Part shown: positions 52,888 through 62,050 of the stretch, in pieces
Position numbering within the stretch: position 1 is the stretch's first letter
Layout: each line of letters starts with the position of its first letter
Assembly (NCBI GenBank): GCA_963820495.1
Contig: CAWGAF010000001.1
Span: 124,001-188,000 of the forward strand
DNA: 64,000 bases
Origin: JBBIPA01 sp963820495
GTDB taxonomy: Bacteria > Chloroflexota > Dehalococcoidia > GIF9 > UBA5629
Direction: 5' to 3'
Translations under genes and position numbers: made by a program
The notes under the pieces: model-generated
The model's input: the letters and a program-made list of their open reading frames with translations, nothing else
Told to the model about the DNA's origin: nothing
The model's database searches: none

Positions 52888-52922
52888 TTTTGTTCACAAA
52901 TTTAAATAGAAAGGAGAAAAAC

Positions 52923-54101
52923 ATGGTCGATACTATTAATATAAGAATTCCAAATACACTAATAGGGCTGGGGGCTATCAGCAATATTGGCGATATTGCA
53001 AAGAGTTTTTCGCCATCTAAAATTCTTATCGTAACCGATGCTGGTGTCATAAAATCAGGTGTTGTTGACGCAGTCAAGTCGCCACTGGAAAAAGTAGGAT
53101 ACAAATTTGATGTTTTCGATGGTTGTGTCAGTGATCCACCAATTAGTAGTGTTGAAAAATTGTGTAAAAAAGTAAAAGCGGCACACTATGACCTTCTCAT
53201 AGGTATAGGTGGTGGCAGTACCATGGATGCAACCAAGATAGCAAGCCAAATAGCCGCAAACGATGGCATAAACACCTATGATTTGCTTAATGGTAAAGTT
53301 GTGGAGAAAGCTATATCTAAAATATTAGTACCTACTACTGCAGGCACAGGTTCTGAATGGAGCAGTGTTGCTATGGTCTCTGATGACAATGCAGACATGC
53401 AAAAGAAGGGAGTAATTTCTATCAAAAACCTGCCTGATGCGGTAATAATAGACCCTGAACTTATGAGAAGTTTGCCCCCAATAGTTACCAGGGATACTGG
53501 CATGGATGCACTTGCCCACGCTATAGAAGCTTATACTAGCTGTAATGCTAATGTAATCTCTGACATGTTTGCTACAACCGCCATCAAGCTAATTTGGGAT
53601 AACTTGCCTATAGCCTATAGTAAGGGCAGTAAAAATATCGAGGCGAGATATCATCTATCTATTGCTGCTTCATTCGCCATGTATGCAGCATGTATCTCTG
53701 GCGTTGGTATTGGCCACTTTATGGGTGAGCCGGTGCAGAATAGAGTCCATTTGTCACATGGTCAGGCTTGTGCCTTAATGTTGCCTTATGCTATGGATTT
53801 CCATTTAATAGCTAACCAGGCAAAATTTGCCAAGATTGCCGAAATTATGGGCGAAGTAATAAGCAGCATTTCAATACTTGACGCTGCTGCAAAGTCTGTT
53901 GAAGCAGTAAGAAGGCTTTCCAAGACTATGGGAATGCCCCAGACACTGAGTGATGTCGGAATAAAAGAGGCAGACATACCTGAAATGGTGAAGGAAATGC
54001 ACGCTGAAAAGGATTTCCTGATAAGGTTGTGGAATCCTCGTGACGTTAGCCCAGAAGATACGACCCGAATTTATAAAATAGCGCTTCGAGGGCGCGGTTA
54101 G
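52923..54101 (+). CDS. iron-dependent alcohol dehydrogenase
   Basis: A 392-residue group III (iron-containing) alcohol dehydrogenase. The NAD-binding GIGGGSTMDATKIA, TAGTGSEWSSVA, and metal-site residues in GMDALAHAIE (Asp, His), GIGHFMGEP and LSHGQACALMLP (His, His) are intact. ATG 52923 is preferred over the frame opening at 52890 because AAAGGAG lies just before it. It may reduce an aldehyde formed from amino acid or acyl-CoA metabolism. Confidence 0.93.
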   Translation: MVDTINIRIPNTLIGLGAISNIGDIAKSFSPSKILIVTDAGVIKSGVVDAVKSPLEKVGYKFDVFDGCVSDPPISSVEKLCKKVKAAHYDLLIGIGGGSTMDATKIASQIAANDGINTYDLLNGKVVEKAISKILVPTTAGTGSEWSSVAMVSDDNADMQKKGVISIKNLPDAVIIDPELMRSLPPIVTRDTGMDALAHAIEAYTSCNANVISDMFATTAIKLIWDNLPIAYSKGSKNIEARYHLSIAASFAMYAACISGVGIGHFMGEPVQNRVHLSHGQACALMLPYAMDFHLIANQAKFAKIAEIMGEVISSISILDAAAKSVEAVRRLSKTMGMPQTLSDVGIKEADIPEMVKEMHAEKDFLIRLWNPRDVSPEDTTRIYKIALRGRG

Positions 54102-54114
54102 TCTCAAAACCGCA

Positions 54115-54621
54115 TCACGGTAAAAACGGTGGTTTGAAGTCAATCCCCAATAATTCTCTCGCTTTGCTCCGCAGCTTTTTTAAAGAGGAATTAAGTTGCT
54201 GTTTTTCTTCATCAGAGAGAATAGAAAAAATCATCTCTATAGATAACCTCGATGCACTGGTATATGACTTCTGCCCTTTTTCTGTTATGACTATTCTTAT
54301 CTTGTCATCACCAGCATTTCGTACTTTTTTTACCAGCCCAATCTTTTCCATCCTGTTTACCAGACTTAAGACAGAGTTAGGTTCTCTCACGTTCAAGTTA
54401 CATATCTCACCAATGGTCATTCCTCTATTCTCCATCAGTAATATGAACAAAACCGCCACCTGCACCCGCGATAGTTTATAATGATCTAGTTCCAGTTCTC
54501 TGGCTTTTGATATGACATCCCTTGTCTGATACAGCAAAACCCAAAGGTTCAAATTAGGGTCATCAAGTGGAGACAATATTTTACCTTTACGTTTTTTGCT
54601 AATTCGCTTTGGCTCTCGCAT
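54115..54621 (-). CDS. MarR-family transcriptional regulator
   Basis: A 168-residue winged-helix regulator. Dimer helices at both ends flank the DNA-binding domain: LSRVQVAVLFILLMENRGMT, IGEICNLNVREPNSVLSLVNRM (recognition helix), and the wing KKVRNAGDDKIRIVITEKG. It converges with the alcohol dehydrogenase gene and diverges from the mvhD-metF cluster, which it may control through the dyads in the 404-base gap. Confidence 0.88.
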   Translation of the reverse strand: MREPKRISKKRKGKILSPLDDPNLNLWVLLYQTRDVISKARELELDHYKLSRVQVAVLFILLMENRGMTIGEICNLNVREPNSVLSLVNRMEKIGLVKKVRNAGDDKIRIVITEKGQKSYTSASRLSIEMIFSILSDEEKQQLNSSLKKLRSKARELLGIDFKPPFLP

Positions 54622-55025
54622 AGTTGTCGTATTTTACCACACTAATTAATGCTGCCACTACTCCCAGTCATCGCCACTACTATTTTTAACTGTAACCTAA
54701 ACCCGCTGCCTAGCAATTAAGTATGTAAGCGTACATAGCCTTTTGACTCCTGTGTTACCGAAACTGCAATTTGACATAGCTGCAATAAATAAATTATAAT
54801 ATACGGCAAGCGGTTGCCGCATACCGTTTGCCAGAATTTGGTAAACCAGAATAAGAAGGATGTTTGTTTGAGAAAGATTTATATCCAACGTCGTCTCAGT
54901 AAAGTGCATCACGAGTAATACACTTTATATTATAATATGAGTTATAAGCATCAATGCGTGTATTTGTGAGATTGGGAAAACCTATAGCGAGTTCATTAAT
55001 GTAAAATCTATAAGGGCACTATATT
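54622..55025. other. divergent regulatory region
   Basis: A 404-base, very AT-rich region between marR and mvhD. It holds overlapping dyads at 54804-54832 (listed separately), a second inverted repeat AAAGTG...CACTTT (54901-54926) and the palindrome ATATTATAATAT just after it, which could include a -10 element. No coding frame or RNA gene seen. Confidence 0.5.
54804..54832. promoter_or_regulatory. overlapping dyads, possible MarR operator
   Basis: CGGCAA-GCGG-TTGCCG is a perfect dyad at 54804-54819. It overlaps a second, larger one pairing GGCAAGCGG (54805-54813) with CCGTTTGCC (54824-54832). GC-rich dyads stand out in an AT-rich stretch beside a marR gene, so an operator is likely. It might equally be an RNA hairpin. 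Confidence 0.4.
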
Positions 55026-55430
55026 ATGGATACTCAAACTGTGAAGATATATCTGTTTTGCTGTTCATCCAGTTTTGACCCAATAGAACTGGCGCGAGGC
55101 TATGGCGAACATGAAGATGAACTGAAAGTCATCCCGCTACCCTGTTCGGGAAAGGCAGATATTCTCTACTTGACTAAAGCATTTGAAAGTGGGGCGGATG
55201 GGGTAGCAATAGTAACATGTAAGCAAGGTGAGTGCCGATATCTCGAGGGCAACCTGAGGGCGAAGAAACGGGCAGAAGCCATCGATTCTCTTATTGAGGA
55301 GATTGGACTAGGTAAGGGACGAATGGCAATTATCCAAATGAATGACGGTGGAATTAAACAGGTCATCCGTGAAGTGGAAGATTTCAGTAATAAGATAAAG
55401 GCTTTACCCAGGAATAAAGTAAAATGCTAA
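55026..55430 (+). CDS. mvhD: MvhD/FlpD-family electron-transfer subunit
   Basis: A 134-residue MvhD-type [2Fe-2S] protein. The signature is VKIYLFCCSSSFDPIELARG, the PLPCSGKADILYLTKAFESGADGV stretch (positions about 38-61) and TCKQGECRYLEGNLRAKKR. It begins the rightward cluster with metF 67 bases downstream. In the acetogenic MetFV-HdrABC-MvhD complex this subunit links HdrA to its partner; the same role is likely here with the hdr genes at 62-64 kb. Confidence 0.9.
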   Translation: MDTQTVKIYLFCCSSSFDPIELARGYGEHEDELKVIPLPCSGKADILYLTKAFESGADGVAIVTCKQGECRYLEGNLRAKKRAEAIDSLIEEIGLGKGRMAIIQMNDGGIKQVIREVEDFSNKIKALPRNKVKC

Positions 55431-55497
55431 CACCCAAATACCATCGTCTGATATTGGATTACCCACATCTGGTAAATGCACATAAGGAGAGTACCTG

Positions 55498-56403
55498 ATG
55501 AAACCCGATAGCAGACTCGCAAGCAAAATAGAGGGCGGAGATTTTATTGTTACAGCAGAATATTTGCCACGGCCAGGAACAGATGCTTCCGCGATTGAAA
55601 TGTGCGCAAACACTTTGAGTAATGGGCCGACGGCTGTAAATGTAGCTGACAACCATTTTGGTGTATCAATGTCGAGTCTTGCAGCGTCAATTGCTTTAAG
55701 TCGGTTAGGAGTGGAACCAGTGTGCCAGATCGTCACGCGAGACAGAAACCGTATTGCTCTTCAATCGGACTTGATGGGTGCGGCGTTCCTGGGCATTAAG
55801 AATGTATTATGCCTGTCTGGCTATCACCAGACACTAATAGGTTGCTCCGAGTCAGCAAATGTATTCGACATTGACTCGATTCAACTTATTGCAACAGTGC
55901 AAAAGATGAATGAGCAGGGGTTGCTCTTAGACGGAACAAAAATTGAGGGCCCATTTTCCATGCTGATAGGAGCTGTTGCCAATCCTTACATGAAGCCGCT
56001 GGAGCTGAACATTATCCGGCTCAATAAGAAGGTAATTGCTGGCGCAAGCTTTATCCAGACTCAGGCAGTGTTCGATGTTAAAGCATTTCGTCAATGGCTT
56101 GAGGCTGTTCATAGCGAGGGTATCACCGAAAAGGTTGCTATCCTGGCAGGGGTAATGCCTCTAGCAAGCTATACTGAGGCAAAAAAGTTATCTGACACTT
56201 ATACGGATTTCAACATTCCAAATGAAGTACTCGATCGGATAGGGGCAGCTGGTAACGAGGAAGCGCAAAAAAAGGAAGGTTTAACCATCTGTTCCGAAAT
56301 AATCAAAATTATCAAGGGTATGCCAGGTTTGAGAGGAGTACATATACTTTCGGGAGGAAATGAGACGATTGTGCCTCAAGTTATTGCTGCGGCTGCACTA
56401 TAA
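55498..56403 (+). CDS. metF: 5,10-methylenetetrahydrofolate reductase
   Basis: A 301-residue TIM-barrel flavoprotein. It reduces methylene- to methyl-tetrahydrofolate in the methyl branch of the Wood-Ljungdahl pathway or in methionine synthesis. Landmarks are FIVTAEYLPRPGTD, CQIVTRDRNRIALQSDLMGA, NVLCLSGYHQ and AGASFIQTQAVFD. AAGGAG precedes the ATG. No metV (zinc-binding partner) is adjacent, unlike acetogen loci. Its position between mvhD and the glutamate-synthase-like genes is unusual. Confidence 0.92.
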   Translation: MKPDSRLASKIEGGDFIVTAEYLPRPGTDASAIEMCANTLSNGPTAVNVADNHFGVSMSSLAASIALSRLGVEPVCQIVTRDRNRIALQSDLMGAAFLGIKNVLCLSGYHQTLIGCSESANVFDIDSIQLIATVQKMNEQGLLLDGTKIEGPFSMLIGAVANPYMKPLELNIIRLNKKVIAGASFIQTQAVFDVKAFRQWLEAVHSEGITEKVAILAGVMPLASYTEAKKLSDTYTDFNIPNEVLDRIGAAGNEEAQKKEGLTICSEIIKIIKGMPGLRGVHILSGGNETIVPQVIAAAAL

Positions 56404-56419
56404 ATAAAGGAAAAAACAT

Positions 56420-57829
56420 ATGCCAGAGAAATATCATATTGAAACACACCTCATACCACCACGACGGCCGCGTATTGGTAAATGTGGTGTAGTAGACTGG
56501 CGTGAAGATTGTGCTGGGTGCCATAACTGTGCCAAAAAGGCTTGTGTTTATGACCGTTACAGGGAGGAGGCACAATACATCCGCAGTATGAGTGATATCG
56601 AGACCTTGTTCTTCCAATGTATGGGCTGCTTCTCCTGCGTACAGCAGTGCACAAAAGGCCTTTTAGCCCTATCGCTCAACCCGGTATACGAACGCATGGG
56701 AAACGATTACTGGACTCCTGAAATCATTGAAACAACATGGTATCAGGCTGAGACCGCAAAAATTCCGGTTTCTGGTGCGGGCTATCGGGGGAAATTTTCT
56801 GGTGCTGGTTTTGATTCGATGTGGACTGACATGTCGGAAATCGTGCGTCCCACCCGGGATGGGATTCATGGACGCGAGTATATCAGCACGGCGGTAGATA
56901 TTGGCAGGAAAACTCCTTTTCTCCTCTTCGACGGAGATAGACCAACTAGTGCTCTACCACCACTAGTGGACATACCAATGCCACTGATTATTGATATGAT
57001 GCCTCCTGAGTATCGCCTTCCAAATCTGATACCCATTTTCAAAGAAGTGGCAGCACGGACTGGGTTATTACTAATAGCAAATATTGAAGACTGGGATCTG
57101 TTGGGGGATGACAAAGAACAATACTTGCCGCATCTGGCGTTTTATCTGGACGACAACGCCCTGACTCCGCAGAAGGAAATACTGCAAAAAACAAGACTCG
57201 CAGAAATTAGTTATGGTAATACTGTTGACCAGCGGATAAAAGAGCTTAAGTATATACATCCAGAGATAGTGATAGCAGTGAGAGTCGAGTTAGGCTCCAA
57301 AAGTGTAGAGCGTGCAATCGAACTTGCTCACAAGCAGAATATCGAAGTAATTCATCTTGTAGCCGATATCTATGGCAACCAGATCGGGGTAGAGAATCCC
57401 CAATTCGTAAAAGATATGGTAAGCCAGATTCACAACGCCCTTGTTGCCAGCGGGATCAGGAACGAAATCACGCTAATGGCAGGTGGCGGGATAGCATTAG
57501 CAGAGCACATGGCAAAGCAGATAATCTGCGGCGCTGACTTAGTAACAATCAACCTGCCACTGCTGATTTCACTCGAATGTCATCTGTGTAAGAACTGCAG
57601 AACTGGTCTCTCATGTCCAGCCAAGATTGAGGAGATAGACTTCGACTACGGCGTAGGAAGAATGACAAATTTGATCGCAGCATGGCACGATCAATTAATC
57701 GAGGTCATGGGTGCAATGGGAATTCGCGAGGTCCGCCGTCTACGTGGTGAAGTAGGCCGAGCCTTATTCTTTGAAGACCTTGAGGAGGCAACCTTTGGTA
57801 AACTCTTTGGTTCAAGAAAAAGCGCATAA
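56420..57829 (+). CDS. glutamate synthase-like FMN/Fe-S subunit, degenerate paralogue
   Basis: A 469-residue relative of the archaeal-type glutamate synthase FMN domain with an N-terminal cysteine-rich region (CAGCHNCAKKACVYD, CMGCFSCVQQCTKG). The barrel is recognisable by its order (AGGGIALAEHMAKQIICGADLV, then CHLCKNCRTGLSCP near 390, then GIREVRRLRG). It lacks the FMN/glutamate-site sequences GAKPGLGGHL and GGYGGTGAAP that the neighbouring paralogue has. It may therefore be a structural or electron-transfer partner, not the catalytic subunit. Confidence 0.75.
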   Translation: MPEKYHIETHLIPPRRPRIGKCGVVDWREDCAGCHNCAKKACVYDRYREEAQYIRSMSDIETLFFQCMGCFSCVQQCTKGLLALSLNPVYERMGNDYWTPEIIETTWYQAETAKIPVSGAGYRGKFSGAGFDSMWTDMSEIVRPTRDGIHGREYISTAVDIGRKTPFLLFDGDRPTSALPPLVDIPMPLIIDMMPPEYRLPNLIPIFKEVAARTGLLLIANIEDWDLLGDDKEQYLPHLAFYLDDNALTPQKEILQKTRLAEISYGNTVDQRIKELKYIHPEIVIAVRVELGSKSVERAIELAHKQNIEVIHLVADIYGNQIGVENPQFVKDMVSQIHNALVASGIRNEITLMAGGGIALAEHMAKQIICGADLVTINLPLLISLECHLCKNCRTGLSCPAKIEEIDFDYGVGRMTNLIAAWHDQLIEVMGAMGIREVRRLRGEVGRALFFEDLEEATFGKLFGSRKSA

Positions 57830-59375
57830 AGAAATTTTGCCGAATAATACCCTGAAAACATTTGTGCCACAGGTTGAGGTACCACGTGTCGTGAAACCAG
57901 CGCCGCCACGGTATCGTAATGAAATTGCGAAATATATTATCCGCCGAAATGATGACTGCATACTTTGCGGCAAATGTACTCAAGTATGCCCACAAGGTGT
58001 ACATATACTTAAGGGGGGATACAAATACTTCGCAGCTCCACAGCAGCATGTATGTATTGGCCCGTCATGTCAGGGGACCGATCACTACTGTGTAGAATTG
58101 TGTCCCCAGAAGGCATTACGAATGGTAGAAAACCCTATGTTGAGTCTGCTCGGAGATTATCGTTGGACTGCAGATATGATTTTGGCCACATGGAAAATGG
58201 CCGAAACTGGTGGTCTGCCTCCGCCAGAATATGGTTATGAATACCAGTGCGGTAACTCCGGTGGTGGATTTGATCGCATAAGGCTCAAGTTCCCGGACAA
58301 GCCGCCTATAGAATTGAATGAAGACGACATAGACACCAGTATTGAGCTTAATCGGCGCAACGATGGTCGGCCGCTCATTAGAATTGATGTTCCCTGGTAC
58401 GGTGGGGGAATGTCGTTCGGGTCAGTGAGCAATATAACCCAATTGTCGAAGGCGCGTGCAGCCGTAGCATTCAACACATTTACCTGTACTGGTGAAGGTG
58501 GCTACATGGAACGGTTAAGACCGTACGACGATCACACTATTACGCAGGTCGCTACCGGCCTGTTTGGCGTATGTGAAGAAACGATCCAGCGTGTGCGCAT
58601 TGTGGAATTTAAATATGCTCAGGGGGCCAAGCCAGGGCTGGGCGGACATTTGTTGGCTGATAAGGTCACACCAGCTGTGGCCAGAATTCGCGAGACTGTG
58701 ACTGGAATTTCACTATTCTCTCCTTTTCCATTCCACAGCGTTTATTCAATTGAAGACCATAAAAAACACTTAGACTGGATTAAGCATATTAACAGACTGG
58801 CCCTGGTATCAACCAAAGTATCGACACCGATAGACGTGGACATGGTTGCCGTAGGGAGTTACTCCGCAGGAACACACATTGTGCATCTGGACGGTGGCTA
58901 TGGTGGCACAGGAGCTGCCCCTGACATTGCCAAAAAGAATATTGCCATGCCTATTGAATATGCCATTGTTAAGGTGCACGATTTTCTTACTAAAGAAGGG
59001 GTACGGGACAAGGTTACTTTGATTGCAAGCGGCGGAATAAGGACACCCCATGATATCGCAAAGGCAATTGCCCTCGGTGCCGACGGCGTAGTGGTCGGTA
59101 CAGCTGAGCTGGTAGCACTAGGGTGTGTACGGTGCAGCCGTTGTGAGAGCGGACGTGGTTGCCCCCGTGGCATCGCTACAACGGATGTTGAACTCAGTGG
59201 ACGTATAAGTGTTGAATGGGGCACACAGAGAATCATCAACCTCTATAACGCATGGCGGAAAGGACTCGTTGAAATCTTGAGAAGATTTGGTATGCGTAAC
59301 GTAAGCGAATTGAGAGGACGCACGGACCTCCTGATGCATCTCGATTATACCAATGCTGTGGAGATCGAGAAATGA
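57795..59375 (+). CDS. glutamate synthase-like FMN/Fe-S subunit, catalytic type
   Basis: A 526-residue archaeal-type GltB central domain. N-terminal ferredoxin motif CILCGKCTQVCPQG and a second cysteine set (CIGPSCQGTDHYCVELCP). The FMN/2-oxoglutarate barrel follows with GGGMSFGSVS, KYAQGAKPGLGGHLLADKV, HLDGGYGGTGAAPDIAKKN, ASGGIRTPHDIAKAIALGA, and the 3Fe-4S ligands CVRCSRCESGRGCPRGIATTD. The start is taken as TTG 57795 because GAGGAGG sits 7 bases upstream, giving a 35-base overlap with the preceding gene. All catalytic motifs are intact. Confidence 0.85.
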   Translation: MVNSLVQEKAHKEILPNNTLKTFVPQVEVPRVVKPAPPRYRNEIAKYIIRRNDDCILCGKCTQVCPQGVHILKGGYKYFAAPQQHVCIGPSCQGTDHYCVELCPQKALRMVENPMLSLLGDYRWTADMILATWKMAETGGLPPPEYGYEYQCGNSGGGFDRIRLKFPDKPPIELNEDDIDTSIELNRRNDGRPLIRIDVPWYGGGMSFGSVSNITQLSKARAAVAFNTFTCTGEGGYMERLRPYDDHTITQVATGLFGVCEETIQRVRIVEFKYAQGAKPGLGGHLLADKVTPAVARIRETVTGISLFSPFPFHSVYSIEDHKKHLDWIKHINRLALVSTKVSTPIDVDMVAVGSYSAGTHIVHLDGGYGGTGAAPDIAKKNIAMPIEYAIVKVHDFLTKEGVRDKVTLIASGGIRTPHDIAKAIALGADGVVVGTAELVALGCVRCSRCESGRGCPRGIATTDVELSGRISVEWGTQRIINLYNAWRKGLVEILRRFGMRNVSELRGRTDLLMHLDYTNAVEIEK

Positions 59376-62050
59376 ATAGCGATATGATAGAGCGACTTCT
59401 ACTTTCCAAAAGCCGCCTTATGGAAGAGCTTGAGCTGCCTCCACAAACAAGAAAGTGTGAGGAAGAAGGTGGCTGTGGTGTTATAGGATTCTGCTGCACT
59501 GAACCAGTGCCTGCAAGACATATTTATGAACCATCAAGACAGATGCACAACAGAGGTAACGGAAAAGGCGGAGGCATTGCTGCATTAGGGTTTATTCCTG
59601 AACAGCTCGGTGTCAACCAGGAAGTCCTGAATGAATATTACATGATTCACATCGCTTTTCTGGATCCGGGGATTCGATCAGAACTGGAAAGGAAGTATAT
59701 CTCACAATACTTCGATATAGCGGTTTCCCATAAACTCAAAACAGTTGATGACTGGACATCGGTTGAAGACCTTGAGGCAAAACCGCCGGATGTGTGGCGT
59801 TATTTCGTTCGCGTGAAACAGAATGTACTCGATTCATTCATAACCAAGAATGAATTCGTGAATCTCGATCGCAATGAAGCAGAAGGTGAGTTTTTAAATC
59901 AGAATAGTATCAGATTGAATCAGGAATTCTATGCCTCCCTCGGTGAACAAAAGGCCTTTGTCCTGTCCCATGGTAAAAATATCATGATCCTAAAGGTAGT
60001 CGGATATGCAGAGGCAATTACAAAATACTATAGGATTGAAGATCTCTGCGCACATGTGTGGATCGCGCATCAGCGTTTTCCAACGAAAGGTCGTGTGTGG
60101 CACCCCGGTGGTGCCCATCCCTTTGGAGGCATTAATGCAGCGTTGGTACATAACGGCGATTTTGCAAACTACCACTCGGTAAGCGAATACCTAGCAGAGC
60201 GCCACATATACCCACAATTTCTTACAGATACCGAGGTGTCCATACTTTTGTTCGACTTGCTTGACCGGACTTATCATTATCCTTTGGAATACATCATAGA
60301 GGCTATGGCACCCACATCAGAACTTGACTTCGACCGCCTTCCCAGGGAGAAACAAAACATCTACCGGGCGATACAGACTGCCCATATCCATGGTTCGCCC
60401 GATGGCCCATGGTTCTTCATTATTGCCCGGAATATTCCAGAGGAAAAGAAATTCCAGCTCATGGGAATAACAGACACCGCGATGTTACGACCTCAGGTGT
60501 TTGCTTTCTGTGACGGCGAGGTTCAGGTGGGATTAATCTGTTCGGAGAAACAGGCGATAGATGCTACGCTTTTAAGCCTTCACCAAGAGGATAGTCGAAT
60601 ATGCCCTATTGCAGATCGTTATTGGAATGCAAGAGGTGGCAGCCACACTGATGGCGGGGCATTCATATTCAACCTAGAAAGGAATTCTTCCGGTAAAATG
60701 CGAATGACATGCACTGATAAGTTCGGATTGCCAGTGCCCATGCCTCGTGAGACTGAGTCATTTGATTTCTCCATTGATACAAAAGTTCAGAATAACAATA
60801 TTAGGAACAGCATCCAACAATGCCTTGAAACAGGAAGCGCAATCACTCTTTTTGAGTATCTTTGTAACAATATTCGTCACTGGGCTTTTGGGGATATACG
60901 TGCAGCATGCGGGGTAATTACAGATTTGGCAAAAGATCCAAAGAACACGGCAGCCGCAATTGAGACACTTACCCTACTAAATGACAGGAGATACTCAACC
61001 GGTTCAAAAAAGCGTAATCACATCATGTATATCCTGCGTGATGCACTAAGACAATTGTTGAACAGTATTTCCAGGTTTGATACAGGGGAATCCTCAAAAA
61101 GCGAATACCGTCTCATCGATTTTGAAACGCGGCACCTTCTGAGACCACCTCATTTTGATGAAACTACTCTCGTTATAAATACGAAAGGGTTTGCCCCGGA
61201 AGGAGACAACTGTGACGCCGCCCTCTTACTAGATGGATACCTCCAAGGATGGCGACACTTTATTTGCTACAACTGCATCGGCCAGAGGTTTATTGGATGT
61301 GGACTAGGACCGGAAACAGAAGGGGTGACCATAGAAGTATACGATAGTTCAGGAGATTATCTGGGCTCAGGAATAGACGGATTGACGATCAGAGTACACG
61401 GTAATGCACAGGATCAAGTGGGACAGATAATTAAAAGCGGAAAACTGGTTATATATGGAGATGTCGGACAGACGTTTATGTACGGGGCCAAGGGTGGTTC
61501 TGTCTATGTAATGGGGAATGCAGCTGGCCGGCCACTTATCAATTCAGTAGGAAAACCAAGGGTAGTGATAAACGGTACGTGTCTGGACTTTCTCGCCGAG
61601 TCTTTCATGGCTGGTGATGCTCTTAACGGCGGGGGGTTTGTGATACTCAATGGTATCACCTTCGACGATGACGGCCACGTGATTCCACAACATGAACCAT
61701 ATCCGGGCAGTAACCTTTTCTCGCTCGCTTCGGGCGGTGCGATCTATATTCGCGATCCGAAGAAGAACGTTATTCAGCAACAGTTGAACAGCGGTGAATT
61801 TACGCTATTGGCCGATGAGGACTGGGATCTAATACTACCTTACCTCGAAGAAAATGAGCGCTTGTTCGGAATCAAGGTGGATGAATTGTTGACTGTAGAC
61901 GGGAAACAGCTTATGCCGGCAGAAATTTACCGCAAAGTAGCTCCAGTCAATCTCGCTGCTCTTGAACCAAAAAGAACATCCTCGATAAATGAAATTCAAG
62001 GACTGACCGCACCAACTGGTGAACCGTCACAAATGAGAGTACAAGTATGA
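59372..62050 (+). CDS. glutamate synthase-like glutaminase plus GXGXG protein
   Basis: An 892-residue protein joining the two outer domains of GltB without the central FMN barrel. The class II amidotransferase domain (about 35-430) has GCGVIGF, with Cys35 as the likely nucleophile after propeptide removal, RFPTKGRVWHPGGAHPFGG, HNGDFANYHS and TDTEVSILLFDLL. After a linker, the GXGXG beta-helix domain (about 610-830) has GCGLGPETEG, LGSGIDGLTIRVHGNAQD, GDVGQTFMYGAKGG. It overlaps the preceding gene by 4 bases (ATGA) and hdrC likewise. It would supply ammonia from glutamine to the FMN subunit. Confidence 0.85.
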   Translation: MNSDMIERLLLSKSRLMEELELPPQTRKCEEEGGCGVIGFCCTEPVPARHIYEPSRQMHNRGNGKGGGIAALGFIPEQLGVNQEVLNEYYMIHIAFLDPGIRSELERKYISQYFDIAVSHKLKTVDDWTSVEDLEAKPPDVWRYFVRVKQNVLDSFITKNEFVNLDRNEAEGEFLNQNSIRLNQEFYASLGEQKAFVLSHGKNIMILKVVGYAEAITKYYRIEDLCAHVWIAHQRFPTKGRVWHPGGAHPFGGINAALVHNGDFANYHSVSEYLAERHIYPQFLTDTEVSILLFDLLDRTYHYPLEYIIEAMAPTSELDFDRLPREKQNIYRAIQTAHIHGSPDGPWFFIIARNIPEEKKFQLMGITDTAMLRPQVFAFCDGEVQVGLICSEKQAIDATLLSLHQEDSRICPIADRYWNARGGSHTDGGAFIFNLERNSSGKMRMTCTDKFGLPVPMPRETESFDFSIDTKVQNNNIRNSIQQCLETGSAITLFEYLCNNIRHWAFGDIRAACGVITDLAKDPKNTAAAIETLTLLNDRRYSTGSKKRNHIMYILRDALRQLLNSISRFDTGESSKSEYRLIDFETRHLLRPPHFDETTLVINTKGFAPEGDNCDAALLLDGYLQGWRHFICYNCIGQRFIGCGLGPETEGVTIEVYDSSGDYLGSGIDGLTIRVHGNAQDQVGQIIKSGKLVIYGDVGQTFMYGAKGGSVYVMGNAAGRPLINSVGKPRVVINGTCLDFLAESFMAGDALNGGGFVILNGITFDDDGHVIPQHEPYPGSNLFSLASGGAIYIRDPKKNVIQQQLNSGEFTLLADEDWDLILPYLEENERLFGIKVDELLTVDGKQLMPAEIYRKVAPVNLAALEPKRTSSINEIQGLTAPTGEPSQMRVQV

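Larger units (their letters stand above)
52359..52922. other. intergenic region between divergent genes
   Basis: A 564-base AT-rich spacer between the ketopantoate-reductase-like gene and the alcohol dehydrogenase gene. It contains a candidate rightward promoter and a leader hairpin (listed separately). The rest shows no coding frame, RNA gene or repeat. Confidence 0.5.

Noticed and set aside
54755..54800. Riboswitch upstream of the mvhD-metF cluster
   Set aside because: Only simple dyads are visible, without the conserved cores of SAM, THF or cobalamin riboswitches that I could recognise.
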